NCBI RefSeq assembly: GCF_008801835.1 | Contig: NZ_VZOW01000010.1 | Span: 103,070 to 167,069, forward strand | Reading direction: 5' to 3' | DNA: 64,000 nt | Source: Cupriavidus pauculus | Lineage (GTDB): Bacteria > Pseudomonadota > Gammaproteobacteria > Burkholderiales > Burkholderiaceae | Shown here: positions 45,722-55,210 of the stretch, one piece after another | How the letters are laid out: each line of letters opens with the position of its first letter | How positions within the stretch are numbered: the stretch's first letter is position 1 | The notes under the pieces: generated by a model | Database searches by the model: none | Told to the model about the DNA's origin: nothing | What the model saw: the letters and a program-made list of their open reading frames with translations, nothing else | Position numbers and translations under genes: made by a program

Positions 45722-46510
45722 TCAGCCGAGCCAGCGCTTGCGACGACGGTAATGCTTCATGTCACGATAACTCTTGCGTTCGCCATCCATGGTGAGGCCG
45801 AGGTAGAACTCGCGCACATCCTCGTTCGCCTTTAGGTAGGCGGCGGCGCCTTCAAGCACGATGCGGCCGTTTTCCATAACGTAGCCGTAATCCGCCAAGT
45901 CGAGCGCAACGCGCGTGTTCTGTTCCACGATCAATAGCGTGAGGCCGCTCGCCTTCAATTGCGCCAGCAAGGCATACACTTCTTCGATCATCAGCGGCGC
46001 CAGGCCTAGCGAAGGCTCGTCAATCATCATCAGCTTGGGGTCAGCCATCATGGCGCGGCCAATCACCAGCAACTGCTGTTCGCCGCCCGACAGATAGCCC
46101 GCGGTACGCCCGCGCAAAGCTGCGAGGCGGCCGATGCGCTGGTACACCTGGTCCAGGCGCCGGCGCGCCTCGGCGCCGCCCACCATGTGACCGCCGACGA
46201 TAAGGTTCTGCTCGACCGTCATGTGTCGCAGCACCTGCCGACCTTCGGCCACATGCACGATGCCGTGCCGGACGATGTGCGCCGGCTCCTGATTGGTCAG
46301 CGGCGCACCATCGAAGGAAATGCCGCCACCTGAAACCCGGCCGTCCTCGCAACTGATCAGGTTCGAAATGGCCTTCAGGGTCGTGCTTTTACCAGCCCCG
46401 TTGGCGCCTAGCAAGGTTACGCATTTCCCTTTCGGAACCTTAGCCGAAATTCCTTTCACGGCGAGGATGACGTCGCTGTACAGCGCTTCCACGTTATTCA
46501 ATTCAAGCAA
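45722..46510 (-). CDS. Branched-chain amino acid-type ABC transporter ATPase LivF
   Basis: A 262-residue ATPase: Walker A GANGAGKS, signature LSGGEQQLLVIGRAM, Walker B LMMIDEPSLGLAP. The LivF type is indicated by length and the short C-terminus. It is one of two ATPases of the island importer; partners are the LivK, LivM, LivH and LivG genes. In catabolic islands such Liv systems import aromatic or other carboxylates. The substrate is inferred, not shown. Confidence 0.88.
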   Translation of the reverse strand: MLELNNVEALYSDVILAVKGISAKVPKGKCVTLLGANGAGKSTTLKAISNLISCEDGRVSGGGISFDGAPLTNQEPAHIVRHGIVHVAEGRQVLRHMTVEQNLIVGGHMVGGAEARRRLDQVYQRIGRLAALRGRTAGYLSGGEQQLLVIGRAMMADPKLMMIDEPSLGLAPLMIEEVYALLAQLKASGLTLLIVEQNTRVALDLADYGYVMENGRIVLEGAAAYLKANEDVREFYLGLTMDGERKSYRDMKHYRRRKRWLG

Positions 46511-46567
46511 GTGTCTCTCCCAAGCAGTTCACGCGCCCCGCAAGGGGCGGGGCGCGTCACGCAGGTC

Positions 46568-47830
46568 TTACCATTTGTTCAGGACAGGAACGGCCACGTT
46601 TTGGTCCACGATCGTGTACTTGCCGCCTTGCACCGTGCCGATGTTCACCGTCAGGCCGCGCGTTGGAAACGGCGCGTCTTCGGAATAGGTCAACGTCGGC
46701 AGTACGCCGAAGCTTTGCTCGGCTGTGATCGGGGTCGTCACCAGCGTCTTGCGCACGACTTCGCCGGTCAGCTTGGTCGGACCCACCGCCTTTGCCGCGT
46801 TTTCGATCGTGCGCACCGCCACGATCGCCTGGTTCAGGCCCATCAGGCAGGGAACGTTGTAGCCGGCGGTGACCTTGTACTTGTCGCGCAGCTTTTCATA
46901 AAAGCCGCGCGCCGTGGTCTTGTCCTCGGTCGGGATCGCCATGCCGTAGGCTTCGTAATTGCCTTCCATTTGCGCGAGACCGCCGATGGCCTTGCCGGAC
47001 GCCAGCAGGCTGTTATGGGCACTCATCATGATGGGGATGTTGGTCTTGCCCAGGCTTTGCAGTGCGCGCCGGGTCGCTACCACCGCCGCCGTGTTGGTCT
47101 GGATCTGGATGACTTCCACGCCTTTGCGCACCAGGCGTGCCACCTGGGGTGTCAAGTCCGTCGGCTGCACTTCGGTGTAGATGGTTTCAACCACTTCCAA
47201 CAGCTTCGGGTTTTCCTTGGCGTACTTCTCCATGCCCTTATGGATATCCACGTAGGCGGGCGAAGCTTCCGAGGAGATGATGCCCAGCTTCAGGGCACCG
47301 TCGCCGCCGCGTTTCTTGCGGAACCACTCCATGAAGGCTGTCGCTTCGTGCGGATAGGTGGGACGCGCATTAAAAACCCAGGGATTTGGCTTCCAGCCGT
47401 AGCCGTAGCCGGCGGTGGCCATGATCATCGGCACCTTGTCATTAGGCAGGCGCTCCTGCAACGCCGCGGCCTCCGGTCCGCCGATGCCGAACACCAGGAT
47501 CGGATTCAATTCCGATTTGGCCCCTGGCCACAGGCTCGCCACCTGCGCCACGTCGTAGCGGGTGTCGTAATCCTTAATCTTCAGCGCCACGCCCAGTTCC
47601 TTCCCGACCTCGGAGTTCCACCAGTCGACGACCCCGCGGCGACAGCCAGTGACGTCCTTCATGATGTCGGCGTAGGGGCCGGTGAAATCGGCCAGCCCGG
47701 CGAGGTTGTAGGTGGTCTGGGCCTGCGCTCCGGCGGCGGCAAACAACATGCTTAACCCTCCAGCCGCGGCGAACATCCAAGCACGCGACTGGACCGGACG
47801 TTTGTTAAATTTTTTATTGAAAGCACCCAT
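46568..47830 (-). CDS. Liv-type ABC transporter substrate-binding protein
   Basis: A 420-residue periplasmic receptor. The signal peptide is MGAFNKKFNK... with a hydrophobic core (WMFAAAGGLSMLFAAAG) ending at AQAQ. The type I binding fold is visible as YNLAGLADFTGPYADIMKDV and PNDKVPMIMATAGYGYGWKPNPWVFN. It is larger than LivJ/K of E. coli and typical of receptors for aromatic or organic acids. It lies between livF and livM. Confidence 0.88.
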   Translation of the reverse strand: MGAFNKKFNKRPVQSRAWMFAAAGGLSMLFAAAGAQAQTTYNLAGLADFTGPYADIMKDVTGCRRGVVDWWNSEVGKELGVALKIKDYDTRYDVAQVASLWPGAKSELNPILVFGIGGPEAAALQERLPNDKVPMIMATAGYGYGWKPNPWVFNARPTYPHEATAFMEWFRKKRGGDGALKLGIISSEASPAYVDIHKGMEKYAKENPKLLEVVETIYTEVQPTDLTPQVARLVRKGVEVIQIQTNTAAVVATRRALQSLGKTNIPIMMSAHNSLLASGKAIGGLAQMEGNYEAYGMAIPTEDKTTARGFYEKLRDKYKVTAGYNVPCLMGLNQAIVAVRTIENAAKAVGPTKLTGEVVRKTLVTTPITAEQSFGVLPTLTYSEDAPFPTRGLTVNIGTVQGGKYTIVDQNVAVPVLNKW

Positions 47831-47904
47831 TTTTCATCTCCTTGATAGTTATTGAACAAACGCACCGACAAGGGAGACGGCGTATCTTGCCGCTCCCATT
47901 TTCT

Positions 47905-48957
47905 TCAATAGGGAAATGGCCACAAGCGGTAGGAGCGCTTGATGGTTTGCCATCTGTGCATCAGGCCGCGCGGCTCGAAAATCAAGAAGCCGGCGATCAT
48001 CGCCCCCAGGAAGATGTTCATGGCGGCGAATACGATGTCACCACCCAGGAACGGCACAAGCTCCACGATGGTGGAACCGGCCGAACTGATGATTTCCTGC
48101 GACAGCTTGATCACCAGCACACCAATCAGGGCGCCGGTGATTGAGCCGACGCCGCCGACGATGATCATGGCGATTAGCCAGATTGAGTGAAACAGCGTGA
48201 ATTGATCGACCGCGACGAAGCGCACGTAATACGCCCATAAGCCACCGCCAATGCCGGCATAAAAGGCGCCCAGCAGAAATGCCACGGCCTTGGTTCGCAC
48301 CACGTTGATGCCCATCATCCCGGAAGCGACATCGTCGTCGCGTACCGCCAGAAAGGCGCGTCCGTGCCGGCTTCGCGCCACGCTGTAGGCCCCGAACAGC
48401 ATAAGCGCCGCCACCGCTAAGCAGAGGTAGTAGATCGAGCGGTCCGAATCGAAACGGAACCCCAGAATCTCCGCCGGCTGTACTGTGATGCCGGCCGAAC
48501 CACCGAGCCAGGAAGCGGGCAGGTTGAGCACCAGGAAATGGAACAGAATCTGAGCCGCGATCGTTGTCAGGGCCAGGTAGAAGCCCTTGATGCGGACCGC
48601 CGACATGCCGAAGATAAAGCCGAATACGGCCGCCGCCACGCCGCCCACCGGCAACGCTGCCCAGATCGGCCATCCGGCCTTGCTGGCCAGGATTGCTGTG
48701 GTGTAGGCGCCGACGCCCATGAACGCGGCTTGCCCGAGGTTGATCTGTCCCGCCAGGCCGGTGTTAATCTGGAGGCCGAGCACCACCACCACGGTGATGA
48801 GCATGGTGGTCACGATGGCGACGATGCGCGGCTCGAACAGCAGCGGCATGGCCATCATGAACAGCGCGAACAAAACCAGGGTCCAGCGCTGCTTGGAAGT
48901 GCGGATCAGCGCCTGATCCCCGGCAAAGCTGGTTGCGAATACGCCTGCTGGATCCAT
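47905..48957 (-). CDS. Liv-type ABC transporter permease LivM
   Basis: A 350-residue inner-membrane permease with about ten helices: LINTGLAGQINLGQAAFMGVGAY-type LivM segment (LGQAAFMGVGAYTTAIL) and GRAFLAVRDDDVASGMMGINVVRTK, the EAA-like coupling loop. It pairs with LivH to form the pore. It starts 3 bases after the livH stop. Confidence 0.88.
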   Translation of the reverse strand: MDPAGVFATSFAGDQALIRTSKQRWTLVLFALFMMAMPLLFEPRIVAIVTTMLITVVVVLGLQINTGLAGQINLGQAAFMGVGAYTTAILASKAGWPIWAALPVGGVAAAVFGFIFGMSAVRIKGFYLALTTIAAQILFHFLVLNLPASWLGGSAGITVQPAEILGFRFDSDRSIYYLCLAVAALMLFGAYSVARSRHGRAFLAVRDDDVASGMMGINVVRTKAVAFLLGAFYAGIGGGLWAYYVRFVAVDQFTLFHSIWLIAMIIVGGVGSITGALIGVLVIKLSQEIISSAGSTIVELVPFLGGDIVFAAMNIFLGAMIAGFLIFEPRGLMHRWQTIKRSYRLWPFPY

Positions 48958-48960
48958 GAT

Positions 48961-49845
48961 TTATACCCTCTCGATAGTCTTCCAGCCGAACATGCCGGTT
49001 GGCCTGATCAGCAGCACTAAAAGCATGATGACGAACGGCAGCACGGAACCGACCGCACCGCCCACCAAGGGATCGAGGTAGGCCATGGCCAGCCCTTGGA
49101 CGATGCCGACCAGCAACCCCGCCAGCAACAGACCGCCGATCGATTCGAGGCCGGCCAAGAGTGCGACCGGCAAAGCGGCCATGCCGATTTCCGAGGTCAG
49201 CAGGTTGAGCGATTTCCCGCTCAAGTAAACGATCGCACCCAAGGTCGAGAGCACTGAACCCAGGGCCCAGGCGAATGCCACCGAGCGCCGCACCGAGATT
49301 CCCATCGACATCGCGACCTGGTGGTCTTCCGCCACTGCGGTCATGCGCAGGCCGGCCCGTGTCTTGTTGAAGAACCAGGACAGGCTGAAACCGATGACGA
49401 TGGTCAGAAGTCCCCCATAGAACAATGAGCGCGGAATCAGCAGGTCGCCGACCATGATTGGCGCCAGGGGAAACACGATGGGGAACGGCCGCACCTGGGG
49501 ACCAAAGGCAACCAGGATGACGCCGCGGATCAGGATCAGCAGGCCAATGGTTACCATCACCATCGAGAAGACCGATTCCCCGACTAAGCGCGAGAAAAAC
49601 AGACGCTCGATCAGAAGGCCGAATGCGGCGGCGGCCGCAAATGCCAAGGGCAGGCCGGTCCACATCGGCAGGCCGAGCTCCATGACCATCCACCAGACCA
49701 GGAAGCCACCGAACACGACCAGCTCGCCCTGGGCAAAATTGAACACTTTGGAAGCGCGGTAAATCACCACGAAACCCATGGCGATCAGCGCATACAGCAA
49801 GCCGATCAGTGCGCCGTTGATCAGGTAATTCAGAAACTCAATCAT
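48961..49845 (-). CDS. Liv-type ABC transporter permease LivH
   Basis: A 294-residue permease with about eight helices: LINGALIGLLYALIAMGFVVIYRASKVFNFAQGELV, the LivH signature, and a coupling loop TRAGLRMTAVAEDHQVAMSMGI. Its start overlaps the stop of the CoA ligase gene by four bases (ATGA), so ligase and pore are translated together. Confidence 0.9.
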   Translation of the reverse strand: MIEFLNYLINGALIGLLYALIAMGFVVIYRASKVFNFAQGELVVFGGFLVWWMVMELGLPMWTGLPLAFAAAAAFGLLIERLFFSRLVGESVFSMVMVTIGLLILIRGVILVAFGPQVRPFPIVFPLAPIMVGDLLIPRSLFYGGLLTIVIGFSLSWFFNKTRAGLRMTAVAEDHQVAMSMGISVRRSVAFAWALGSVLSTLGAIVYLSGKSLNLLTSEIGMAALPVALLAGLESIGGLLLAGLLVGIVQGLAMAYLDPLVGGAVGSVLPFVIMLLVLLIRPTGMFGWKTIERV

Positions 49846-51809
49846 GCTACCCTCCGCTGAACGACAGCTTTCCCGTGCCGCTGCGCGGGTGTCTCGCTGT
49901 CGTGAATGGCTACCTGGGCGGCCAGGCTGCCTTGGCGCCCGTCCTGATAAGTGACGGGGATCTTGATATCGACCGCATCGGCCCCGGCGTACAAACCGTC
50001 AATCACGGCGGCGTAACGCTGCTCCAGGAATTCGCGCCGCAGTTTGCGCGTACGCGTCAACTCCCCCTCGTCCGGGTCTAGCTCCTTGGGGAAATTGGCG
50101 AAACGGCGAACCCGCGCATGGGCCGGCAGGAAGGAATTGACACGCTGTATCTCGGTGCGCAGCAAGTCCGCCACTTCGGGCTTTTGTGACAAGTCAGTGA
50201 AGGTGGAAAAGCTGAGATTCTTTTCCTCGGCCCAGCGCGACACCACGTTCATGTCGATATTGATCAGTGCCACCACGAACTCGCGCGTGGCGTCGCCGAC
50301 CGTCATGATGTCCTTGATGAACGGACTGAAGCGTAGCCGCGTTTCGACGAATTGCGGTGGAAAGCTTTCCCCCGACGCCAAGCGCCGTAGATCGCTCATG
50401 CGCTCCAAGAACACCAATTCGTCGCGTCCGCTGCGCGTGACCGCGTCGCCGGTGCAGATCCAGCCGTCGACGATCTCTTCGGCGGAGGCGTCGGGACGCC
50501 GGTAGTACCCGCGGAAGTGCGTGCCACCTCGGACCTGCAACTCGCCTTCCTTCGTCAGTTGCCATTCCAGCGGCGCATCGGCATCGGGATGAGCGCGCAG
50601 CCAGTGCCCAACCGTTTCCAGGTCGTAGCAGTCGCCCTGATGCATGGTCAGCAGGCCGGTTTCTGTTGATCCGTAGATGTTACGCAAAGGCACGCCGATC
50701 GCATGGAACATGCGAAACACGTCCGGCGCCATGGTCGAACCACCGCAGCCGGCAATCCGGAGGCGGGTCAGACCCAGTTGATCGCGCAACGGCCGCAGCA
50801 CTAGCGCCTCGGCCAGCGGGAATGCCAGCCGCGCTCGCGTGCTGATCGGCCGCCCCTCCAGGCGTGCGACATTGACTTCGTGGCCCACGCTTAGGCCCCA
50901 CTCGTAGACGCGGCGGCTGATCTTGCCGGCATCAAGCATGCGCGCCTGCATGGTCGATGCCAGGCTTTCCCACTGGCGCGGCGCGAACACCATCGCTTCC
51001 ACTGCCAGTTCGCGGATATTGCTCAGCACCTGTTCCGGCCCCTCCGGAAAATTCACCACGAAGGGCAGGCCTACGCCGAGCGTGATGCCGATGATCTGCT
51101 CGGTCGCCCAGGCTGGAGCGATATAAGTGAGATATTCCATGCCCGGCTTGGCGCCGGTGGCGTCGATGACGCGCTGCGCATTGTCGATCAGGTACTTGTG
51201 GCTCAGGATCACGCCCTTGGGCTTGCCGGTTGTCCCTGAAGTGTACGAAAGCACCGCGATGTCGTCGGGCTTGCCCTCTTGCAAAAAGGCACGGTACAGC
51301 TCAGGCTGTTCGCGATGCAGGCGCCGGCCCTCCTCCTGCAATCCGGCCACCGTGCGCAGCACATCCTCGCGATAGGACCACATGCCGGTATCGTCCCAAT
51401 AGGCGATCCCTCGCAGGAGCGGTAGACGGTCCCTGATAGCCAAGCCCTTGTCGACCTGCTCCTGGTCCTGGGCGAATAGGTACACCGTTTCGCTGTCTTC
51501 CAGAACGTAGGCAACCTCCTCCGCTGTCAGGTCGGGGTAAAGTGAGACGACCTTGCAACCCAGTGCCTGAGCCGCGAATTCAGCCCAGAAGTGCTCGGGT
51601 TCGTTTTCACCGATGATGGCAATCGTTTCACCGCGCTGCATACCGAGTCGATGCAGGCCGAGTGCCAGCTCGCGCACGTTTTCCTGGACCTTGGCGAAGC
51701 TGAACTCACGCCAGATACCGCGATATTTGTGACGCTGCGACAGGCGCTCCGGCGTCCGGTCCGCATGCTGCTGGAGCAGTTGCGGAAGCGTTGACATGGG
51801 TAACATCAT
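49842..51809 (-). CDS. Long-chain-type acyl-CoA synthetase inserted in the Liv operon
   Basis: A 655-residue ANL ligase of the FAA/ACSL type. AMP-binding motif SYTSGTTGKPKGVILSHKYLID, IYGSTETGLLT, then GWICTGDAV and the FPPQFVETRLRFSPFI region of long-chain-type members. It overlaps livG upstream and livH downstream by four bases each, so import and CoA activation are genetically fused. In-frame ATG codons at 51809, 51806 and 51797 are possible starts; 51809 follows GGAGGAAA and overlaps the livG stop. Confidence 0.86.
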   Translation of the reverse strand: MMLPMSTLPQLLQQHADRTPERLSQRHKYRGIWREFSFAKVQENVRELALGLHRLGMQRGETIAIIGENEPEHFWAEFAAQALGCKVVSLYPDLTAEEVAYVLEDSETVYLFAQDQEQVDKGLAIRDRLPLLRGIAYWDDTGMWSYREDVLRTVAGLQEEGRRLHREQPELYRAFLQEGKPDDIAVLSYTSGTTGKPKGVILSHKYLIDNAQRVIDATGAKPGMEYLTYIAPAWATEQIIGITLGVGLPFVVNFPEGPEQVLSNIRELAVEAMVFAPRQWESLASTMQARMLDAGKISRRVYEWGLSVGHEVNVARLEGRPISTRARLAFPLAEALVLRPLRDQLGLTRLRIAGCGGSTMAPDVFRMFHAIGVPLRNIYGSTETGLLTMHQGDCYDLETVGHWLRAHPDADAPLEWQLTKEGELQVRGGTHFRGYYRRPDASAEEIVDGWICTGDAVTRSGRDELVFLERMSDLRRLASGESFPPQFVETRLRFSPFIKDIMTVGDATREFVVALINIDMNVVSRWAEEKNLSFSTFTDLSQKPEVADLLRTEIQRVNSFLPAHARVRRFANFPKELDPDEGELTRTRKLRREFLEQRYAAVIDGLYAGADAVDIKIPVTYQDGRQGSLAAQVAIHDSETPAQRHGKAVVQRRVA

Positions 51810-52606
51810 TTTCCTCCGTCGCCAAGATAGGCCTTCAAGACCGCCGGATCGACCTGGATCTCGGCGGGCGTACCATCCGCGATCTTGCGGCCGAAATCGA
51901 GCACCGCGATGCGATCGGCCAGATCCATGACGACACCCATGTCGTGTTCGACCAGCACGACTGGAATGCGCTTTGCCTCCCGCACATCGAGGATGAAGCG
52001 GGCGAGGTCCTCCTTCTCTTCCGAGTTCATGCCCGCCATCGGCTCGTCCATCAGCAAGATCTTCGGTTCCTGCGCCAGGGCGCGACCAAGATCGACCCGC
52101 TTGCGCAAGCCGTAACCCAGGCTTCCAACCGGCTGGTGCCGGATCGACTGAATTTCCAGCAGCTCGATGATTTCTTCGACGATTTCGCGATGCGCGAACT
52201 CTTCGCGCTGGGTGCGGTTGAAATAGAAAAACGCTTCGGGCAATGTGGCGCGCATGTGGATGTGGCGGCCCACCATGATGTTGTCCACCACGCTCATGCC
52301 GGAAAAAATGTGTGTACCCTGGAACGTCCGGGCCAGCCCTGATCGCGCGATCTCGTGGACTGGCTTGCCTTTGATGTCCTGCTGGTTGAGCAGTATCCGC
52401 CCCTGCTGCGGGCGATAGAATCCGCTCAGGCAATTCATCAGGGAAGTCTTGCCGGCACCATTTGGGCCGATGATGGCGAACAGCTCGTCGGCGCGGACTT
52501 CGACCGACACATTGTCGAGCGCAACGATGCCACCGAATGCCATGCGGATTCCCTCCGCGGCCAGCACCACGGGCGCACCTTGCGTCGCGGCCCGGGGCGC
52601 GCTCAT
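51806..52606 (-). CDS. Liv-type ABC transporter ATPase LivG
   Basis: A 266-residue ATPase with Walker A GPNGAGKTS, signature GYGLRKRVDLGRALA and Walker B ILLMDEPMAGMN, plus the LivG-type C-terminal extension. It overlaps the CoA ligase start by four bases. It is preceded by a 134-base gap to the SDR gene, which may hold an internal promoter. Confidence 0.9.
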   Translation of the reverse strand: MSAPRAATQGAPVVLAAEGIRMAFGGIVALDNVSVEVRADELFAIIGPNGAGKTSLMNCLSGFYRPQQGRILLNQQDIKGKPVHEIARSGLARTFQGTHIFSGMSVVDNIMVGRHIHMRATLPEAFFYFNRTQREEFAHREIVEEIIELLEIQSIRHQPVGSLGYGLRKRVDLGRALAQEPKILLMDEPMAGMNSEEKEDLARFILDVREAKRIPVVLVEHDMGVVMDLADRIAVLDFGRKIADGTPAEIQVDPAVLKAYLGDGGK

Positions 52607-52740
52607 GCCGCCCCCGCTGCGTTGATACCTTGTCTCATCTCGTCTCCTGTCGTTTTATTCGCAGCGCCGGCGCGTAGCCCACGTGCCGCAGTTCCTTCTC
52701 TGCCGGCGCTCCTCCCAGCGCCTCCGGCGTGGCGACCCCG

Positions 52741-53502
52741 CTAACGGGTGCCGACGCGACCGCCGCCGTCGATGCTGATGGTAGTGGCGTTGATATAAGA
52801 GTTTTCCACGACATGGCGCACCAGGCCGGCGAACTCCTCCGGCTGCCCCATGCGCGCCGGATACAGCACCATGTTATTGATGAGCTTGTCCGCCACCTTA
52901 GGCGGCATGCCCGCCGCCATGCCGGTATCGAATAGGCCTGGCGCGATCGCCACCATGCGGATGCCATGCTCGGCCAGGTCGCGTGCGATAGGCAGGGTCA
53001 TGCCAATGACGCCGGCCTTGCTGGCGCTGTATGCAGCCTGCCCCATTTGGCCCTGCCAGGCGGCGCCGGACGCGGTGTTGACGATGACCCCGCGGTCGCC
53101 GCTCTCATCCGGTTCGTTGCGCGACATGGCAAGCGCCGCATGGCGGATCATGTTGAAGGTGCCGCTCAGGTTCACAGCGATAACGCGTTCCCACAATTCG
53201 GTCGGGAACATCTGGCCTTTCGACAATGTCTTGCAAGGGCCGAGGATGCCGGCGCAATTGACCACGATATGGATGGCGCCGTGCAGCTCCAGAACGGTGT
53301 CGATACCAGTCTTTATATCGGCCTCGTTGGCGACATCGACCGCCAGTCCTCTGATATCCGGAGCCAGCGCGGCCTGCACAGTCTTGGCATCCAGGTCGAA
53401 GCCCACCACCCTGGCGCCCGCTGCGGCCAAGGCCTTGCAGGTGGCCAATCCTAGGCCAGAAGCGGCTCCCGTGACGACGGCGACTTTGTTGTTGACGTTC
53501 AT
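52741..53502 (-). CDS. Short-chain dehydrogenase (3-hydroxyacyl-CoA dehydrogenase-like SDR)
   Basis: A 253-residue SDR: VTGAASGLGLATCKAL, the NCAGI segment, catalytic YSASKAGVIGMTLPIARDLAEHGI and APGLFDTGM. The long loop with MSRNEPDESGDRGVIVNTAS is typical of type II 3-hydroxyacyl-CoA dehydrogenase (HSD10-like) SDRs. It would oxidise the 3-hydroxyacyl-CoA before thiolysis. It follows the ligase gene at 53593 by 90 bases. Confidence 0.87.
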   Translation of the reverse strand: MNVNNKVAVVTGAASGLGLATCKALAAAGARVVGFDLDAKTVQAALAPDIRGLAVDVANEADIKTGIDTVLELHGAIHIVVNCAGILGPCKTLSKGQMFPTELWERVIAVNLSGTFNMIRHAALAMSRNEPDESGDRGVIVNTASGAAWQGQMGQAAYSASKAGVIGMTLPIARDLAEHGIRMVAIAPGLFDTGMAAGMPPKVADKLINNMVLYPARMGQPEEFAGLVRHVVENSYINATTISIDGGGRVGTR

Positions 53503-53592
53503 GTACTAATTTCCTTTTTGTCTGAAGTAAATGTCTATGAAACGGCCTCTCGGGTCGGGCGCGCCTTTCCTATTGAAGTGGCGCTCGATCAG

Positions 53593-55146
53593 TTACACTG
53601 AGCGCCACTGGCCCTGCCAGTACTTTTCCCGTATGTCGCGCTTGAGCACTTTGCCGACAGCGCTGCGTGGCAGTTCGTCCCAGAATTCAATGCTTTTCGG
53701 TGTTTTGACGCTGCCGAGCTCGCGCTTGCAGAGAGAAATGAGTTCATCGCCGCTAGCCTGATGGCCAGGTTTCAGCTGGATTACCGCCTTCACCGCCTCA
53801 CCCCATTTCTCGTCGGGCACGCCGACAACGGCGCAGTCCAAAACAGCAGGATGAGTGTTGATCACCGCTTCGATCTCGCTCGGAAAGACGTTGAACCCTC
53901 CACTGACGATCATGTCTTTCTTGCGGTCGACAATGGTGATTAGCCCGCGCGCATCCTTGATGCCGACGTCAGTGGTGTGATGCCAGCCGAATCCAGACAC
54001 TTCTGCCGTTTCCTCCGGCTTCTTGTAATAGCCCTTCATCACCATCGAAGATCGCACCACAATCTCGCCCTTTTCGCCGGGAGCGAGCAGCTTGCCGTCG
54101 TCGTCCATGATTTCGACGCGGGCATAGGGAACGGCGCGCCCGGCTGAGCGTAGCGCCTCCTCATCGAAGCTGCCGTCTGCACGGATGTAGTCCTCCGGCT
54201 GCTTGGCCACTACCGGAAACAGACATTCACTCTGGCCGTACACCTCATAAATCACTGGCCCGAACACCCGCACCGCTTCCTTCAGCTTTTCCGGCGCAAT
54301 CGGGGCGGCGCCGACTGCCAGGCAACGTAGCGGGCTTAGGTCCGTCATCGCGACTTGCGGCGTCGCGAGCAGGGCGTACACGACGGTAGGCGGCATGAAT
54401 AGATGGGTGATGCGCTCGCGCTCGATCGTGGCCAGAACCGCTTGCGCGTCGAAGCCGGGCAGCACCACCGTGCAAGCGCCGCGGGCGGCGCCGGCCAAGG
54501 TGATCATGGCGGCGGCATGCGTCAGAGGCGCGACGGCCAGAATACGAGAGCCCGAGTCAATCTTCAGCATATCGAAGATGGAAATCAGGGTCATTTCCAG
54601 CGAGCGGTGGGAATGTAGCGCACCCTTTGACGGGCCAGTCGTGCCACCGGTCGGCTGTAGTACCGTCGCTCGCTGGGGGTCTTCCGGCATAGCGACGTAC
54701 GGCTCGCGATGTGCGGCAATCCAGGTGTCCAGGAACTCCCCGTGCTCGGACGGCCGATCGATGCAGATGAAGCGCTGCACTTGCGACAGGTCAGCCTTCC
54801 AGGACGGCACAAGATGCTCGAAGCTGCTATGGAAAAAAATCAGGTCGCAGTCGGCGTATCCCAGCATCGCCAGATTGGTGGCGGGTGAATTTCGCGTATG
54901 CAATGCGACCCATACCATGTCCGCCCGGTTGACCGCAGTCTGTAGCAAACTTATGCGGTAATCGTTGGGCGCATAGATCGCGATATGAGCACCGTCGCGT
55001 AGCCCCGGCTCACGGGTCAGAGCGTGCGCCGTGGCGTGCACCATTGCCTGTGCCTCTTTGTAGACTAGGCGTGTTCGCCCATCCACGAAGGCTTCATGGC
55101 GCGGAAAGTTCGCCGCGGCCGCGTCGAAATAATCTGCTAAACGCAA
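53593..55146 (-). CDS. AMP-dependent acyl-CoA ligase (probable TTG start)
   Basis: A 517-residue ANL ligase: LQPTGGTTGPSKGALHSH (P-loop), EVYGQSECLFP, TTDVGIKDARGLITIVDRKKDMIVSGGFNVFPSEIE and the C-terminal PRSAVGKVLKRDI with the catalytic lysine. TTG at 55146 with GAGGAGACG just upstream is the best start (LRLADYFD); the longer frame adds about 40 unrelated residues. It lies 64 bases after the thiolase gene. It is one of three CoA ligases in the island. Confidence 0.83.
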   Translation of the reverse strand: MRLADYFDAAAANFPRHEAFVDGRTRLVYKEAQAMVHATAHALTREPGLRDGAHIAIYAPNDYRISLLQTAVNRADMVWVALHTRNSPATNLAMLGYADCDLIFFHSSFEHLVPSWKADLSQVQRFICIDRPSEHGEFLDTWIAAHREPYVAMPEDPQRATVLQPTGGTTGPSKGALHSHRSLEMTLISIFDMLKIDSGSRILAVAPLTHAAAMITLAGAARGACTVVLPGFDAQAVLATIERERITHLFMPPTVVYALLATPQVAMTDLSPLRCLAVGAAPIAPEKLKEAVRVFGPVIYEVYGQSECLFPVVAKQPEDYIRADGSFDEEALRSAGRAVPYARVEIMDDDGKLLAPGEKGEIVVRSSMVMKGYYKKPEETAEVSGFGWHHTTDVGIKDARGLITIVDRKKDMIVSGGFNVFPSEIEAVINTHPAVLDCAVVGVPDEKWGEAVKAVIQLKPGHQASGDELISLCKRELGSVKTPKSIEFWDELPRSAVGKVLKRDIREKYWQGQWRSV

Positions 55147-55210
55147 TTTTCGTCTCCTCGTCCAAGCTGCGTCGCCGGTCTGCGCCAACTTGCAGCTTGC
55201 GATTGATGTT

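Noticed and set aside
53503..53592. Fifth ACCG-N4-GTAA site upstream of the SDR gene
   Set aside because: Only a weak AAGTAAATG similarity is present; the ACCG half is missing.
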